Shown: positions 40,796 to 50,061 of the stretch, in pieces
Numbering within the stretch: the first letter of the stretch is position 1
How the letters are laid out: every line of letters starts with the position of its first letter
Source: Gammaproteobacteria bacterium
GTDB taxonomy: Bacteria > Pseudomonadota > Gammaproteobacteria > Steroidobacterales > Woeseiaceae
Assembly (NCBI GenBank): GCA_029863305.1
Contig: JAOTVR010000019.1
Location: 1 to 50,061 of the forward strand
Direction of reading: 5' to 3'
Length of the DNA: 50,061 nt
Notes under the pieces: generated by a model
The model's database searches: none
Told to the model about the DNA's origin: nothing
The model's input: the letters and a program-made list of their open reading frames with translations, nothing else
Position numbers and translations under genes: made by a program

Positions 40796-40815
40796 GCCCG
40801 TTTCGCGAAAAGGGC
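40796..40815. repeat. 20 bp near-perfect inverted repeat between thyA and folA
   Basis: GCCC-g-TTTCG/CGAAA-a-GGGC, one mismatched pair, with the perfect decamer TTTCGCGAAA at the centre (40801-40810). It lies 28 bases upstream of the folA start in the only sizeable spacer of the lgt-thyA-folA unit. It could be an operator or an RNA hairpin; I recognise no regulator. Confidence 0.5.
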
Positions 40816-40833
40816 GTCGACCCGAAGACAATG

Positions 40834-41628
40834 TCACACAGCGACGGCCGCAGGAATATGTGGATGCGACTCGTAATTCAGGATTTCGAAGTCGTCGTAC
40901 TCGTAATCGAATATGCTCGGCGGGCGGCGCTTGATGGCGAGACGTGGCAGCGGCAGCGGCTCGCGCTGCAGTTGTTGGTCAGCCTGTTCGAGGTGATTGC
41001 TGTACAAATGGCAGTCTCCGCCCGTCCAGACGAAATCACCAACGCCGAGATCGGCCTGTTGCGCCAACATGTGGGTCAACAATGCATATGAGGCAATATT
41101 GAACGGTACGCCAATAAATATGTCGCAACTGCGCTGATACAGCTGACAGGACAGCTTGCCTTCGGCCACCCAAAACTGAAACAGGCAATGACAGGGAGGC
41201 AGCGCCATGTTGTCGATGTCAGAGACATTCCAGGCGCTTAAGATGATGCGCCGCGAGTCGGGATCCTCGCGCAACTGCTGCATGATCTGCGAAATCTGAT
41301 CGATACTGCCGCCATCGGGTTTCGGCCAGCTGCGCCACTGCACGCCATAAACCGGACCAAGTTCGCCATTCTCGTCAGCCCACTCGTCCCAGATCGAAAC
41401 GCCGTTGTCTTTCAGATACTTGATGTTGCTGTCGCCGCGCAGGAACCACAGCAATTCGTGAATAATGGATCGCAGGTGCAGTTTCTTGGTGGTGACGACC
41501 GGAAATCCTTCACTCAGGTCGAAACGCATCTGATGACCGAATTTGCTCAAGGTGCCGGTGCCGGTTCTGTCTTCCTTGCGTACACCGTGTTCGCGCACTT
41601 CGCGCATCAGCGACAGGTAGTCATGCAT
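40834..41628 (-). CDS. thyA: Thymidylate synthase
   Basis: 264 residues, identical in length to E. coli ThyA, converting dUMP to dTMP with methylenetetrahydrofolate. Catalytic cysteine in [13 protein letters not shown], and [25 protein letters not shown] plus [16 protein letters not shown] are hallmarks. ATG 41628 ([11 protein letters not shown]) starts one base after the lgt stop. Confidence 0.97.
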   Translation of the reverse strand: MHDYLSLMREVREHGVRKEDRTGTGTLSKFGHQMRFDLSEGFPVVTTKKLHLRSIIHELLWFLRGDSNIKYLKDNGVSIWDEWADENGELGPVYGVQWRSWPKPDGGSIDQISQIMQQLREDPDSRRIILSAWNVSDIDNMALPPCHCLFQFWVAEGKLSCQLYQRSCDIFIGVPFNIASYALLTHMLAQQADLGVGDFVWTGGDCHLYSNHLEQADQQLQREPLPLPRLAIKRRPPSIFDYEYDDFEILNYESHPHIPAAVAV

Positions 41629-41629
41629 A

Positions 41630-42418
41630 TCAGGCAGCAGCCTCCGTAGTATTCGAGCGATACGCCAATGCGAGCATCGTAGCACCGATGATAATCATCG
41701 GCGCACTCAGAATCTGGCCCATCGTCACCCAGTCCAAAGCGAGATAGCCGAGGTCGGCGTCCGGTACCCGATAGAACTCGACGATGAACCTGAACACACC
41801 GTATAAGGTCAGAAACAGCCCGGACACCGCCATGTATGGCCGTGGCCGCGCCGAGTACCACCAGAGAATCGCAAACAGGATGAAGCCTTCGAGCGCCGCC
41901 TCATACAGCTGTGAAGGATGCAACACCTGCCCCCTGTAGAGCACGCCCCAGGCGACCTCGGTGGGCTTGCCCCAGAGCTCGCCATTGATGAAATTACCGA
42001 TGCGCCCGAATCCGAGACCCAACGGTACGAATGGCGCCATGAAATCCGTGACCTGCCACATGCTCAGGCCCCGTTTGCGCCCAAACAGCCACATCGCGAC
42101 CAACACGCCGACGAGCCCACCGTGGAACGACATGCCGCCCTCGGTAATTTTGAAAAGGTACAGGGGGTCGGCTACCAGGTAGTCCCATCCGTACACCAGG
42201 CAATAACCGACACGGCCGCCTACGATGACACCGATCATCGCGTTGAATATAAGGTCATCGACCTGGTCAGTCTTGACCGGCGAATGCGCCGCATGGGAGC
42301 GGCGCCGTGCCAGCCACCACGCGGCCAGGAAGCCGATGACATACATCAGTCCGTACCAGCGGATTTTGATGAAGCCGATCTCGAAAATGATGGGATCGAT
42401 CTCTGGGTAAACGAGCAT
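41630..42418 (-). CDS. lgt: Prolipoprotein diacylglyceryl transferase
   Basis: 262 residues with about seven membrane helices. Transfers diacylglycerol from phosphatidylglycerol to the lipobox cysteine of prolipoproteins such as the RlpA-like protein here. Motifs [27 protein letters not shown] and the signature [20 protein letters not shown] are clear. ATG 42418; the frame continues upstream but only as a shadow of the divergent gene. lgt-thyA-folA form one unit. Confidence 0.96.
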   Translation of the reverse strand: MLVYPEIDPIIFEIGFIKIRWYGLMYVIGFLAAWWLARRRSHAAHSPVKTDQVDDLIFNAMIGVIVGGRVGYCLVYGWDYLVADPLYLFKITEGGMSFHGGLVGVLVAMWLFGRKRGLSMWQVTDFMAPFVPLGLGFGRIGNFINGELWGKPTEVAWGVLYRGQVLHPSQLYEAALEGFILFAILWWYSARPRPYMAVSGLFLTLYGVFRFIVEFYRVPDADLGYLALDWVTMGQILSAPMIIIGATMLALAYRSNTTEAAA

Positions 42419-42460
42419 TGGGTTCTTCGCTTGGGGACGAGGAGCGTATGATAGCAAACC

Positions 42461-44512
42461 ATGACCAATCGACTCGCCCGGGAAACCAGCCCGTACCTCC
42501 TGCAGCACGCGGACAACCCGGTGGACTGGTACCCTTGGGGCGACGAAGCATTCGCCCTCGCCCGCGAAACGGGCAAACCCGTGCTGCTGTCGGTCGGTTA
42601 CTCGGCCTGTCACTGGTGCCATGTCATGGCACACGAGTCCTTCGAAGATGAGGCGACCGCCGAGCTGATGAACCGCCTGTTCGTCAACATCAAAGTCGAC
42701 CGCGAGGAACGACCGGATGTGGACAAAATTTACCAAACCGCACACCAGCTGCTGACGCAGCGCGGCGGTGGCTGGCCACTGACCATGTTTCTCAGCCCGG
42801 AGAGTCAGCGGCCATACTTCGGCGGTACCTATTTTCCAAATGAACCACGCTATGGCATGCCGGGTTTTAAAGACCTGCTGAGCAAGGTCGCGGACTATTA
42901 CCATGAGAATGGCAGTGCTATTCGCGATCAGGGTGAGCGACTCATTGATGTGCTGGGCCAACTCGATCCGCCTGCTGCATCAGCCGGGCAACCCATGACC
43001 GCGGCACCCATCGAAAAAGTGAGGCAGAAGCTTGCCGGCAGTTTTGATCGCGACTTCGGTGGCCACGGTCCGGCCCCGAAGTTTCCCCATCCGCAAACGA
43101 TCGCATGGCTGCTCCGAACGTGGCGAGCATCTGCAAACGCTCCCGAACCCGATATCGACGCATTGTTCATGGCGACGTTGACGCTGACGCGTATGGCCGA
43201 GGGTGGTATCTACGATCACATTGGCGGCGGTTTCTGCCGTTACTCGGTCGATAAACAATGGCAGATTCCGCATTTCGAAAAGATGCTGTACGACAACGGT
43301 CCGTTGCTTGCTGTCTACTCGCAGGCTTTCCTGGCGACCGGCGAGCAGATGTTTGCACAGGTGGCGAACCAAACGGCCAACTGGATGCTGTCAGACATGC
43401 GCTCGCCCGACGGCAGCTTCTATTCGTCACGTGATGCCGATTCTGAGGGCGAGGAAGGCAAATACTACGTCTGGACACCGGATGAGGTTGCCGCACTGAT
43501 TGGCCCTGACGATTATGCGGTATTTGCTTCCCGCTTCGGTCTGGATGCTGACGCGAATTTCGAAGGCAAATGGCATCTCACTGTGCGTGCTTCGATCGAA
43601 GATATCGCGAAGGAGTCGGGCCTGTCGCCCGACGATGTCTCGGCGGCGATCGACCGGGCAAGAGCCATATTGCTTGCCGAGCGTGACCAGCGTATTGCGC
43701 CAGCCAGAGACGACAAACAACTGACGTCGTGGAACGCACTGGCGATTCGCGGATTGGCCATCGCTGGTCGTGTGCTCGAGCGCGACGAGCTCGTCGATGC
43801 GGCTTTCGAGGCATTGGCAACGATTCGCGAAAAACTGTTTGTCGATGGCCGCCTGCTCGCCAGCTACAAAAACGGCGCGGCGAAATTCCGGGCGTATCTC
43901 GACGATTACGCATTTCTGATCGATGCACTCTGCGAGCTGCTGCAGACGCGCTGGGAAGATGAACATCTCGAATTCGCTGTGCTTCTCGCTGAAACCCTTG
44001 TTTACCGCTTTGAAGACAAGAAAGATGGCGGCTTCTATTTCACAGCTGACGATCACGAGGTCCTGATGCACCGGCCAAAGCCGCTCGCTGATGACGCGAT
44101 GCCATCAGGCAACGGCATCGCGGCCTACGCGTTGCAACGACTCGGGCACTTGCTCGGTGACCCGCGCTACCTCGATGCCGCGGAAAAAGCGCTGCGCAAT
44201 GCGTGGCAGGCGATGGATGAATACCCGCACGGTCATGTGACGTTGCTGACCGCACTAAGCGAGTACCTGCATCCACCTGAAGTCATCGTGATCCGCGGCG
44301 AAACAGAAGAGATCGCTCGCTGGCGTGACTCGGCCGCCAAATTGTATGCACCGGCACGACTGATTTTCGCCATCGACAATGATTCGCGGCGGTTGCCGGG
44401 GATGTTGGCAGAGCGCAAAGCCATTGCCGGCGAAACCGTCGCCTACCGTTGCGTGGGCACACACTGCGAGTTACCGGTCACAACCTGGGAGGCGCTGGCC
44501 GGGCAACTGTAG
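42461..44512 (+). CDS. Thioredoxin-fold DUF255 protein (YyaL / SPATA20 family)
   Basis: 683 residues. The N-terminal thioredoxin-like DUF255 domain starts [21 protein letters not shown] and has the CxxC motif C-H-W-C in [14 protein letters not shown] large (alpha/alpha)6-barrel-like region follows, with [18 protein letters not shown] and [12 protein letters not shown], and [14 protein letters not shown]. The family is found from bacteria to mammals; function is unsettled, with redox and sugar-isomerase-like roles suggested. No signal peptide. It stands alone, divergent from lgt. Confidence 0.93.
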   Translation: MTNRLARETSPYLLQHADNPVDWYPWGDEAFALARETGKPVLLSVGYSACHWCHVMAHESFEDEATAELMNRLFVNIKVDREERPDVDKIYQTAHQLLTQRGGGWPLTMFLSPESQRPYFGGTYFPNEPRYGMPGFKDLLSKVADYYHENGSAIRDQGERLIDVLGQLDPPAASAGQPMTAAPIEKVRQKLAGSFDRDFGGHGPAPKFPHPQTIAWLLRTWRASANAPEPDIDALFMATLTLTRMAEGGIYDHIGGGFCRYSVDKQWQIPHFEKMLYDNGPLLAVYSQAFLATGEQMFAQVANQTANWMLSDMRSPDGSFYSSRDADSEGEEGKYYVWTPDEVAALIGPDDYAVFASRFGLDADANFEGKWHLTVRASIEDIAKESGLSPDDVSAAIDRARAILLAERDQRIAPARDDKQLTSWNALAIRGLAIAGRVLERDELVDAAFEALATIREKLFVDGRLLASYKNGAAKFRAYLDDYAFLIDALCELLQTRWEDEHLEFAVLLAETLVYRFEDKKDGGFYFTADDHEVLMHRPKPLADDAMPSGNGIAAYALQRLGHLLGDPRYLDAAEKALRNAWQAMDEYPHGHVTLLTALSEYLHPPEVIVIRGETEEIARWRDSAAKLYAPARLIFAIDNDSRRLPGMLAERKAIAGETVAYRCVGTHCELPVTTWEALAGQL

Positions 44513-44521
44513 TAGACGGCG

Positions 44522-45457
44522 TCAGTAGGCGGTCAGCGTCATGCCCGCCGCCGGCACTACCGCCGTTGCATTAGCGCCCATGAACTCAAACGGCAGTGAC
44601 TCGATACGCAGGCCGACGTTGCGCATCACGGCAAAGTGGAGATGCGGTCCACTCGAGAAGCCCGTATTACCGGAGTCGGCGATGTACTCACCACGTTCAA
44701 CGCGGTCACCCGGCCTGACCCGAATCGAGTTGGTGTTCAGGTGCGCATAGAGCGCGTAGGTCCCGTCATCGTGCACGATACGGACCACGTTAGCGGCTGG
44801 CCCGTCCCGCTCGGCATCAAGGCCGCCCCGGAAATTACTACTGGCAACATCGAATACGATGCCACCACGTGCGGCCACGACGTCAGTACCAATCGGCATG
44901 GCGAGATCAACCGCATAGTAGCTATCGGGTGCGTTGTGTGTCGAGACTTCCGGGTAGGCCTGCGACACCGGGTAGCTGCTCGCGATTGCGAACGGCGCAC
45001 GGTAGGCGTGCTGTGGCTGGTGGCGCGCATTCGGCTCACCGGCAAGGTACTGGTACTGGTACTCAAGAAACGGTGCGGCCGCGTCTTCCATCAGTTCGAG
45101 ACCCATCAACTCCAGGTCGCTGCGCGGCGGGACCACCCAGCGCAGCTCGCTATCGGGATCCGGGTATTGCAGACCGCGGATACGCTGAATCGTGATGACA
45201 AGCTCGACTGGCGCGAAATATTGATTGTGGGCGGTCAGCACGGCTGTGCGCCCCGTAATTTCATGCGTCACGGACAGCGCTGAATCCTGGCGAGCTGTTT
45301 CAAGCTGACGAATTTCAACACTTGTGCCATCGTCGGGCGGCCGGTCCGAGTAGATCCACTCGCCATCCGCCCCACGATATTTGTACAGGGACTGAGCAAA
45401 AACCAGCCCGCCCGAGGCGAGTAAGAGCCATGCTGACAACACCACCTTGATATGCAT
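44522..45457 (-). CDS. Periplasmic M23-type metallopeptidase with N-terminal DUF4124-like domain
   Basis: 311 residues. Signal peptide VVLSAWLLLASGGLVFA, a short DUF4124-like segment (LYKYRGADGEWIYSDRPP), a beta-rich middle and a C-terminal LytM/M23 domain with AVDLAMPIGTDVVAARGG, YALYAHLNTNSIRV and GPHLHFAVM. The HxH half of the zinc site is intact. The first half lacks the usual His four residues before the Asp (Tyr instead); an upstream His in VSTHNAPDSYYAVD may replace it. Probably cleaves peptidoglycan crosslinks or regulates an amidase. ATG 45457 lies 13 bases after the double-protease gene, so they are likely co-transcribed. Confidence 0.82.
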   Translation of the reverse strand: MHIKVVLSAWLLLASGGLVFAQSLYKYRGADGEWIYSDRPPDDGTSVEIRQLETARQDSALSVTHEITGRTAVLTAHNQYFAPVELVITIQRIRGLQYPDPDSELRWVVPPRSDLELMGLELMEDAAAPFLEYQYQYLAGEPNARHQPQHAYRAPFAIASSYPVSQAYPEVSTHNAPDSYYAVDLAMPIGTDVVAARGGIVFDVASSNFRGGLDAERDGPAANVVRIVHDDGTYALYAHLNTNSIRVRPGDRVERGEYIADSGNTGFSSGPHLHFAVMRNVGLRIESLPFEFMGANATAVVPAAGMTLTAY

Positions 45458-45470
45458 GCTGTGTGCTCGA

Positions 45471-48269
45471 TCAGGAACCGATCTTCGATCGTCGCCAACC
45501 ATCTTCAGTCCGCCTGATTTCGTAGGCCGGCCAGTATTGGTTGTCCAGTTTTAACGTGATGACTTCAACCGCGCCGTTCCACGTGACAGTCTTCAGCCGC
45601 ACGGACGTCTGATCCTGCTTCCCGGCAACCGCGTCGACGAATGCTTCCAGGTCCGGTGTTGGCGTTTCATCAACCTCAACGACGCGGCGCCCCGCCCACA
45701 GACCGTAGCGCGTAGCGGGCGAACCGTAACTGAAGAAAGCGACGTACACGCCATACGGATCGATACCCCGCTGAGCGGCCATCGGACGATGCGGGTCCTG
45801 CAGCAATGCGCCAGCCCAGGATACCGCCCTGTCGATGCCGCGTCCGTCCAGTGCAGCGGTTTCGACCTGCAAGTCTACAGCTTTGCCGTCGCGCCAGACC
45901 GTGACCGTCACTGTCGGTTTTTGCACGGCTTTCTCAAGTGCTCGAAACGATGTGACGACATTGCCATCGACCGCAAGCACCATGTCGCCATTGCGCAGCT
46001 GCCTGGCCGCTCCGGTCCCGGCCACGAGCCGGGTAACACTCAGCGCGCGGCGATTGACCGGATTATTGGCCTCGAGGCGTGCCAGCCATTCCTCATCGAC
46101 GCCCATATTGCGTGCCCCGAATAACGGGGAATAGACAAATTCGGCTTCAAGCGAATAGAACGGCCGCCCTTCCCGCACGATGTCGATGAACTCCAGTACG
46201 AGATCCGCCCCGATACCGCGATTGACCTGCGCACCGTCGCCGCCAGACTGAACCGCGAAACTCGACCACATCGCAGTCACCTTGCCGCGTTTGTCCACGA
46301 TGACGCCGTCATAGTCCGTCGGTGCATTGACGAGACTAATTCCCTCGATATTGGAATCACGAAACCGCAGCGTACGCGACAGCGGCAGGGTCAGTGGCCC
46401 GACCGACGACACCGTACTTTGCTGATGAACAAGTTGATGATCGCCTTTGATGCCGATCACCCAGACCTTTTCGCCCGGTTGCAATTCGGCATTGTTGAAC
46501 ATCGCGTTTTCGACCGCGGTATCGTTAATCGTCGCGGGATCATAGGAGACGATTGCCAGATTGTGCACCGGATGCAGTTGCTCGACCTTTGCCTTGACTT
46601 CCAGCGAGCCCGCGAACGTCACTGTCACATCGCCAATTGCCACGGGCACGGTATTGCGATCAACAACGACGAGGCCGCGCTCCTTGTCGACAATCACGCC
46701 CGTACCGTAGTAATGACGGTCGGCAACGCCTGACACGGTGTAGGGCAAATCGAACGTCACGACAACCAGCGATGGCGCGATCTTGCGGACTCGCGGATCG
46801 TCATACTTCTTTAGCTCCGTATGTCCGGCTTTAGCCGGGGCAGGCGGCGGGCCCGGGCCCAGTTCGCGGCAGGGCCAAATGCCGGTCGAATCGTCCCGCG
46901 CGCAGCGTCGAACCGGAAACCACACGCGATCCATCTCGAACGAGCGAACAATACTGTTCTGTGGATTGTCCATGGTTACGTAGCGAACCTGCGCCCGCGC
47001 GCCGTCGGCAAGATCGTTTAACGCAGCTTCGAGATCGTCAATATTTTCGATTGATTCACCGTCGAATTCTGTTATGACAGCACCGCGCGGAATAGCCGAC
47101 TTCGACAGCAGGTAACCCGGGTTAGCAACGTAGACGCCACTTGCCGCGCGGTTGTAGTGCCGGGCCTGCTGGTATGACAGGTTGTTTACGATCCCGTCCC
47201 CAAACTCCAGGAACTCGCTGGGCGTGATGGCGTGCAAATCGGTTACAAGAATCTTCTCTATGATACTCTTGCCGCCGCGCTCCACTTCGACTTCTATTTC
47301 CTCCCCCACATGATCGTCGAGCGCCGCGGCAAGTGGCACGAACTCGGTAACGAGATCGCCGTTGATACGCAACAGAATATCGCCCGGCGCCAGTTTTCCG
47401 GCAGCAGGTGATCCCGGGATAACTTGCTCAATCGTCAACATGCCGGTCTGGTCCGGGAAAAACACACGCGCGATGCGTTCGGATTCATCGCTTAGCCCCA
47501 GACGCCGGAGTTCGTCATACGCTTTGCGCTCAAACATGGTCTGTAAGGTGCCTCGCGCAACTGCTTCACCCTTTCGAATAAGCTCGAGGGCCCGATGGAT
47601 GCGATCGAGCGGCAGAAAGAAACTGCTTGCGGCCGAATTGTTGGCGCCCGCGTTCAGCGCGACCACCTCGCCGTCGATGTTCACTACCGGCGAGCCCGAC
47701 GAGCCTCCCGAAGTGCCCGAGGCGGCCTGCAGGTAGAAAGTGTTGAAGTCGTTGTACTTGCCGCGGCCGTAATCCGGCGCCTTGCGATCGAGTCGCGCAA
47801 TCGTGCCGGCAAGGATCGACAACTGCTCGCCGGCGTCGTTGCCGATGACGCGGATCTCGCGACCGATGCCAGCCCCATCGGGCACGAGCGGCAACTCAGC
47901 CGGTTTGATATAACGCAGATCGGCAGGGTCATAACGAAAAAAGCCGAAGTCGTGCACGGGATCGCGATAGACCGGTGTCAGCCGTACCTCTTCGTTATTC
48001 CGAAATATCGCTTCTGCGACAACCGGGCCTGGCGTTACCACATGCCGATTGGTCAGGATCAGTCCGTGCTCGGCATCGACAACAAAGCCGGTTGCCTGGC
48101 TCGAGGAATTCCACTCCGTGTCAAACGCCCGGGTGCTGTCGACGCGGATCGATACTACACCTGTGGAGATGCGCTCGAGAGTACTCGTCCAGGCGGTCTC
48201 CTCGGCGGCGATTGCCGTGAATGTCAGCCCGAGCGCTGCAAACGCGGTGAGTATTCGTCCGTATCTCAT
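45471..48269 (-). CDS. Nma111/Deg7-like tandem trypsin-fold PDZ protease
   Basis: 932 residues with a signal peptide (ILTAFAALGLTFTAIA), so periplasmic. Protease domain 1 has a full triad: H76 (LTNRHVV), D107 (RDPVHDFGFF) and S191 (GGSSGSPVV). PDZ repeats follow at about 260-345 and 370-455. A second trypsin-like fold at about 515-740 is degenerate: RNTV replaces the His, HPVHNLAIV has Asn for Asp, and APTDYDG replaces the Ser motif. Further PDZ-like repeats at about 755-920. This order, and segments such as GLVVVDRNTV and HPVHNLAIVSYDP, look like eukaryotic Nma111/Deg7 rather than DegP. Likely role is envelope protein quality control; substrate unknown. Confidence 0.82.
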   Translation of the reverse strand: MRYGRILTAFAALGLTFTAIAAEETAWTSTLERISTGVVSIRVDSTRAFDTEWNSSSQATGFVVDAEHGLILTNRHVVTPGPVVAEAIFRNNEEVRLTPVYRDPVHDFGFFRYDPADLRYIKPAELPLVPDGAGIGREIRVIGNDAGEQLSILAGTIARLDRKAPDYGRGKYNDFNTFYLQAASGTSGGSSGSPVVNIDGEVVALNAGANNSAASSFFLPLDRIHRALELIRKGEAVARGTLQTMFERKAYDELRRLGLSDESERIARVFFPDQTGMLTIEQVIPGSPAAGKLAPGDILLRINGDLVTEFVPLAAALDDHVGEEIEVEVERGGKSIIEKILVTDLHAITPSEFLEFGDGIVNNLSYQQARHYNRAASGVYVANPGYLLSKSAIPRGAVITEFDGESIENIDDLEAALNDLADGARAQVRYVTMDNPQNSIVRSFEMDRVWFPVRRCARDDSTGIWPCRELGPGPPPAPAKAGHTELKKYDDPRVRKIAPSLVVVTFDLPYTVSGVADRHYYGTGVIVDKERGLVVVDRNTVPVAIGDVTVTFAGSLEVKAKVEQLHPVHNLAIVSYDPATINDTAVENAMFNNAELQPGEKVWVIGIKGDHQLVHQQSTVSSVGPLTLPLSRTLRFRDSNIEGISLVNAPTDYDGVIVDKRGKVTAMWSSFAVQSGGDGAQVNRGIGADLVLEFIDIVREGRPFYSLEAEFVYSPLFGARNMGVDEEWLARLEANNPVNRRALSVTRLVAGTGAARQLRNGDMVLAVDGNVVTSFRALEKAVQKPTVTVTVWRDGKAVDLQVETAALDGRGIDRAVSWAGALLQDPHRPMAAQRGIDPYGVYVAFFSYGSPATRYGLWAGRRVVEVDETPTPDLEAFVDAVAGKQDQTSVRLKTVTWNGAVEVITLKLDNQYWPAYEIRRTEDGWRRSKIGS

Positions 48270-48464
48270 AGACTTCCCGGTGTAGATGAATGGTCAGGCA
48301 CCCAAACTGAAGCGGCCTGCGGATAATACGTGAGTCACAGCCAGGCTGCCTGTCCCTATATCTGGACTGGGCCAGCGCCAAACGGTTCCCTATTCTGGGC
48401 TCGAACCGTGTCAATAGAAGTGACGCGATCCCCCTATTTGGCAAAAAAGGCGGTTCGACCCCTG
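48270..48464. other. Spacer between gcvPB and the Nma111-like gene
   Basis: 195 bp, no ORF of interest. It contains an 8 bp inverted repeat, TCGAACCG (48401-48408) and CGGTTCGA (48451-48458), 42 bases apart, plus a third copy of CGGTTC at 48373-48378. No convincing terminator for gcvPB. The promoter of the minus-strand protease gene must lie here or upstream. Confidence 0.4.
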
Positions 48465-49931
48465 TTAATCGTCCGGGCTGTACTTCAGGTCGAGATTGCG
48501 GGCGGCTTTGACATCATCCAGTCGGCGCACCGGCATTCGATAGGGCGCCTCCTTGAAACTTGCGCCATCGTCGCGCGCCTCGCGGGCTATTTCGACCATC
48601 GCGGCGACGAAATTATCCAGCGTTTCCTTGCTTTCTGTTTCGGTCGGCTCAATCAAAAGGCATTCGGGCACCAGCAACGGAAAGTAGGTTGTTGGCGCAT
48701 GATAATTGCGATCGAGCAGTGCCTTGGCGACGTCCATTGCGGTCAGGTGCAACTCTTTGGCCTCATGCCGGAGCGTGATGATGAACTCGTGACTCGCACG
48801 ACGATTGGGGTAAGCCAGTTCAAAGCCGGCATCCCGCAGCCGCGCTTGCAGGTAATTGGCGTTGAGCGTCGCATACTCGGCAAGGCGCTTCATGCCATCC
48901 CGGCCGACCATGCGCATGTAGACGTAGGCGCGCAACAACACTCCGGCATTACCCATGAAGCCCGACAGCCGGCCGATCGACTGCGGTCTGTCTTTTTCGG
49001 TCAGCCAGTCATAGATCGTTTCGCCATCCTGCTTTGCCGCCGTGACGACTGGAATCGGCATATACGGCAACAGGCGTTCGCCGACGCCAATGGCGCCGGA
49101 GCCTGGTCCGCCTCCGCCATGCGGCGTCGAAAAGGTCTTGTGCAAATTCATGTGAATCACATCGAATCCCATGTCGCCCGGACGCACTTTGCCGCATATC
49201 GCGTTGAGATTGGCACCGTCGTAGTACAGCAGCCCGCCGGCATTCTTGACGATCGTCTCGACCTCGATGATGTCGCGTTCGAACACGCCCAGCGTCGACG
49301 GATTGGTGAGCATGATGCCCGCGGTCTTTGGCCCGACGACAGCTTTCAGCGCCTCGATGTCGATATCGCCATCGACTCCGGTCGGTACTTCGACAGCGAC
49401 GCACCCGCACATTGTTGCCGTGGCGGGGTTCGTGCCGTGTGCGGCATCGGGAACGATGATTTCATTACGTTCCAGGTCACCGCGTTCGCGATGGTAAGCC
49501 TGAATCATCGCGACGCCGGCCAGCTCGCCCTGCGCGCCCGCCATTGGCGTGAGCGAGACACCCACCATTCCCGTAACCGCTTTGAGCATCTCCTGCAGTT
49601 CCCACATGCACTTCAGGAACCCCTGACCGTGCGAAACGGGTCCCAACGGATGCCTGCCGGTGAAGCCCGGAAGCAGTGCCAGCGAGTTGCAGGCACGCGG
49701 ATTGTATTTCATCGTGCACGAGCCCAGCGGGTAGAACTGCGTATCGATCGAGAAGTTCTTTTGCGACAGTCGCGTATAATGACGTACGACCTGCAACTCG
49801 GATGCTTCGGGCAGTCGCGGCCGATCCTGGCGCCGAAAATGCTCCGGCAGATCCACTTCCGGCATATCGATCGGCGCCTGCGCGAATGCCCGGCGGCCCT
49901 CACGCGACTTTTCAAAAATCAGTGTACTCAT
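48465..49931 (-). CDS. gcvPB: Glycine dehydrogenase (decarboxylating) subunit 2
   Basis: 488 residues, the C-terminal half of glycine cleavage P-protein, which occurs as two subunits (gcvPA, gcvPB) in many bacteria. The PLP lysine is in [19 protein letters not shown], and [33 protein letters not shown] and [13 protein letters not shown] are family motifs. It catalyses glycine decarboxylation with transfer to the lipoyl arm of GcvH, whose octanoyl precursor is attached by LipB. ATG 49931 is chosen; the frame upstream runs through the tpx gene in another phase. gcvPA is not in the window. Confidence 0.96.
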   Translation of the reverse strand: MSTLIFEKSREGRRAFAQAPIDMPEVDLPEHFRRQDRPRLPEASELQVVRHYTRLSQKNFSIDTQFYPLGSCTMKYNPRACNSLALLPGFTGRHPLGPVSHGQGFLKCMWELQEMLKAVTGMVGVSLTPMAGAQGELAGVAMIQAYHRERGDLERNEIIVPDAAHGTNPATATMCGCVAVEVPTGVDGDIDIEALKAVVGPKTAGIMLTNPSTLGVFERDIIEVETIVKNAGGLLYYDGANLNAICGKVRPGDMGFDVIHMNLHKTFSTPHGGGGPGSGAIGVGERLLPYMPIPVVTAAKQDGETIYDWLTEKDRPQSIGRLSGFMGNAGVLLRAYVYMRMVGRDGMKRLAEYATLNANYLQARLRDAGFELAYPNRRASHEFIITLRHEAKELHLTAMDVAKALLDRNYHAPTTYFPLLVPECLLIEPTETESKETLDNFVAAMVEIAREARDDGASFKEAPYRMPVRRLDDVKAARNLDLKYSPDD

Positions 49932-49938
49932 AAGTTGG

Positions 49939-50061
49939 CTAGTCCCCGTCAACCTTGATGCCCAACGCGCGCAGCGCGGCCGCGTAGTCCGGTTCTGTCG
50001 ATATGTCTTCGATGTGTTCGTGATGCACAACGGTGTTGTTCTCGTCCATGACGACGACGGC
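49939..50061 (-). CDS. tpx: Thiol peroxidase (Tpx), C-terminal fragment cut by window end
   Basis: The last 40 codons before TAG 49939-49941 read [17 protein letters not shown] then [18 protein letters not shown] and on. This matches the C-terminus of atypical 2-Cys peroxiredoxin Tpx (RAVVVLDENxxVxxxxLVxEITxEPDYxAAL in E. coli style). Tpx reduces alkyl hydroperoxides with thioredoxin. The active-site part lies outside the window. It ends 7 bases before gcvPB, so the two are probably co-transcribed, an unusual pairing. Confidence 0.8.
   Translation of the reverse strand, partial: AVVVMDENNTVVHHEHIEDISTEPDYAAALRALGIKVDGD

Noticed and set aside
48440..48475. GGTTCGA resembling a tRNA T-loop
   Set aside because: The flanking bases do not form the 5 bp T-stem and no anticodon or acceptor arms can be drawn.
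48330..49958. 542-codon open frame on the plus strand opposite gcvPB
   Set aside because: It mirrors a clear gcvPB, has no recognisable domain and is full of Arg/His/Gln codons typical of antisense reading in GC-rich DNA.

Overview
This 50 kb window looks like an ordinary chromosomal segment of a GC-rich, Gram-negative gammaproteobacterium. It carries LptD and SurA (outer membrane), the MreBCD-PBP2-RodA elongation machinery, GatCAB and the AmgK-MurU muramic acid recycling pair. Gene order matches the Pseudomonas-like arrangement in several blocks: a TPR gene divergent from hemA-prfA, gatCAB divergent from mreBCD, and amgK-murU divergent from lptD-surA-pdxA-rsmA-apaG-apaH. A marine or sediment lineage is possible but is only inference. 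I see no phage, insertion sequence, CRISPR array, rRNA or tRNA.

Layout. 1-8.4 kb: a TPR protein cut by the window edge, then hemA and prfA; a cbs gene on the opposite strand separates prfA from prmC, which continues into ppiB, moeB and a membrane-anchored endonuclease/exonuclease/phosphatase-family protein, ending at a strong terminator. 8.5-9.9 kb: a small accessory locus with an acidic/tyrosine-rich mini-protein, a luciferase-domain (DUF5519-like) protein and a divergent MarR regulator with half-sites in the shared promoter. 10-15.5 kb: metH, metF and an ArsR-methyltransferase fusion in one operon with an AT-rich palindrome in front. 15.6-18.8 kb: gatCAB. 18.9-28.4 kb: the cell-elongation and envelope run mreB-mreC-mreD-mrdA-rodA-mltB-rlpA-dacC-ybeD-lipB. 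28.3-29.9 kb: murU and amgK on the opposite strand. 30-36.6 kb: lptD-surA-pdxA-rsmA-apaG-apaH.

36.6-40.3 kb is the most distinctive accessory part. It holds a secreted protein of unknown function and a tandem pair of beta-eliminating lyases. Diagnostic residues identify the pair as tyrosine phenol-lyase followed by tryptophanase, 17 bp apart. A 358 bp leader precedes them with a palindrome, a mini-ORF ending in a Tyr-Phe-Tyr-Val run, and a terminator-like hairpin overlapping that run. The locus lies between apaH and folA, which are neighbours in some other gammaproteobacteria. 40.3-44.5 kb: folA, thyA and lgt on the minus strand, then a DUF255 (YyaL/SPATA20-type) protein. 44.5-48.3 kb: an M23 metallopeptidase behind a 932-residue double-protease-fold PDZ protein that resembles eukaryotic Nma111/Deg7. 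48.4-50 kb: gcvPB and the 3' end of a thiol peroxidase gene.

Best candidates for something new are the tpl-tnaA pair with its leader, the bacterial Nma111/Deg7-type protein with its M23 partner, and the MarR-DUF5519-acidic mini-protein locus. All identifications come from reading motifs by eye; no database search was run.
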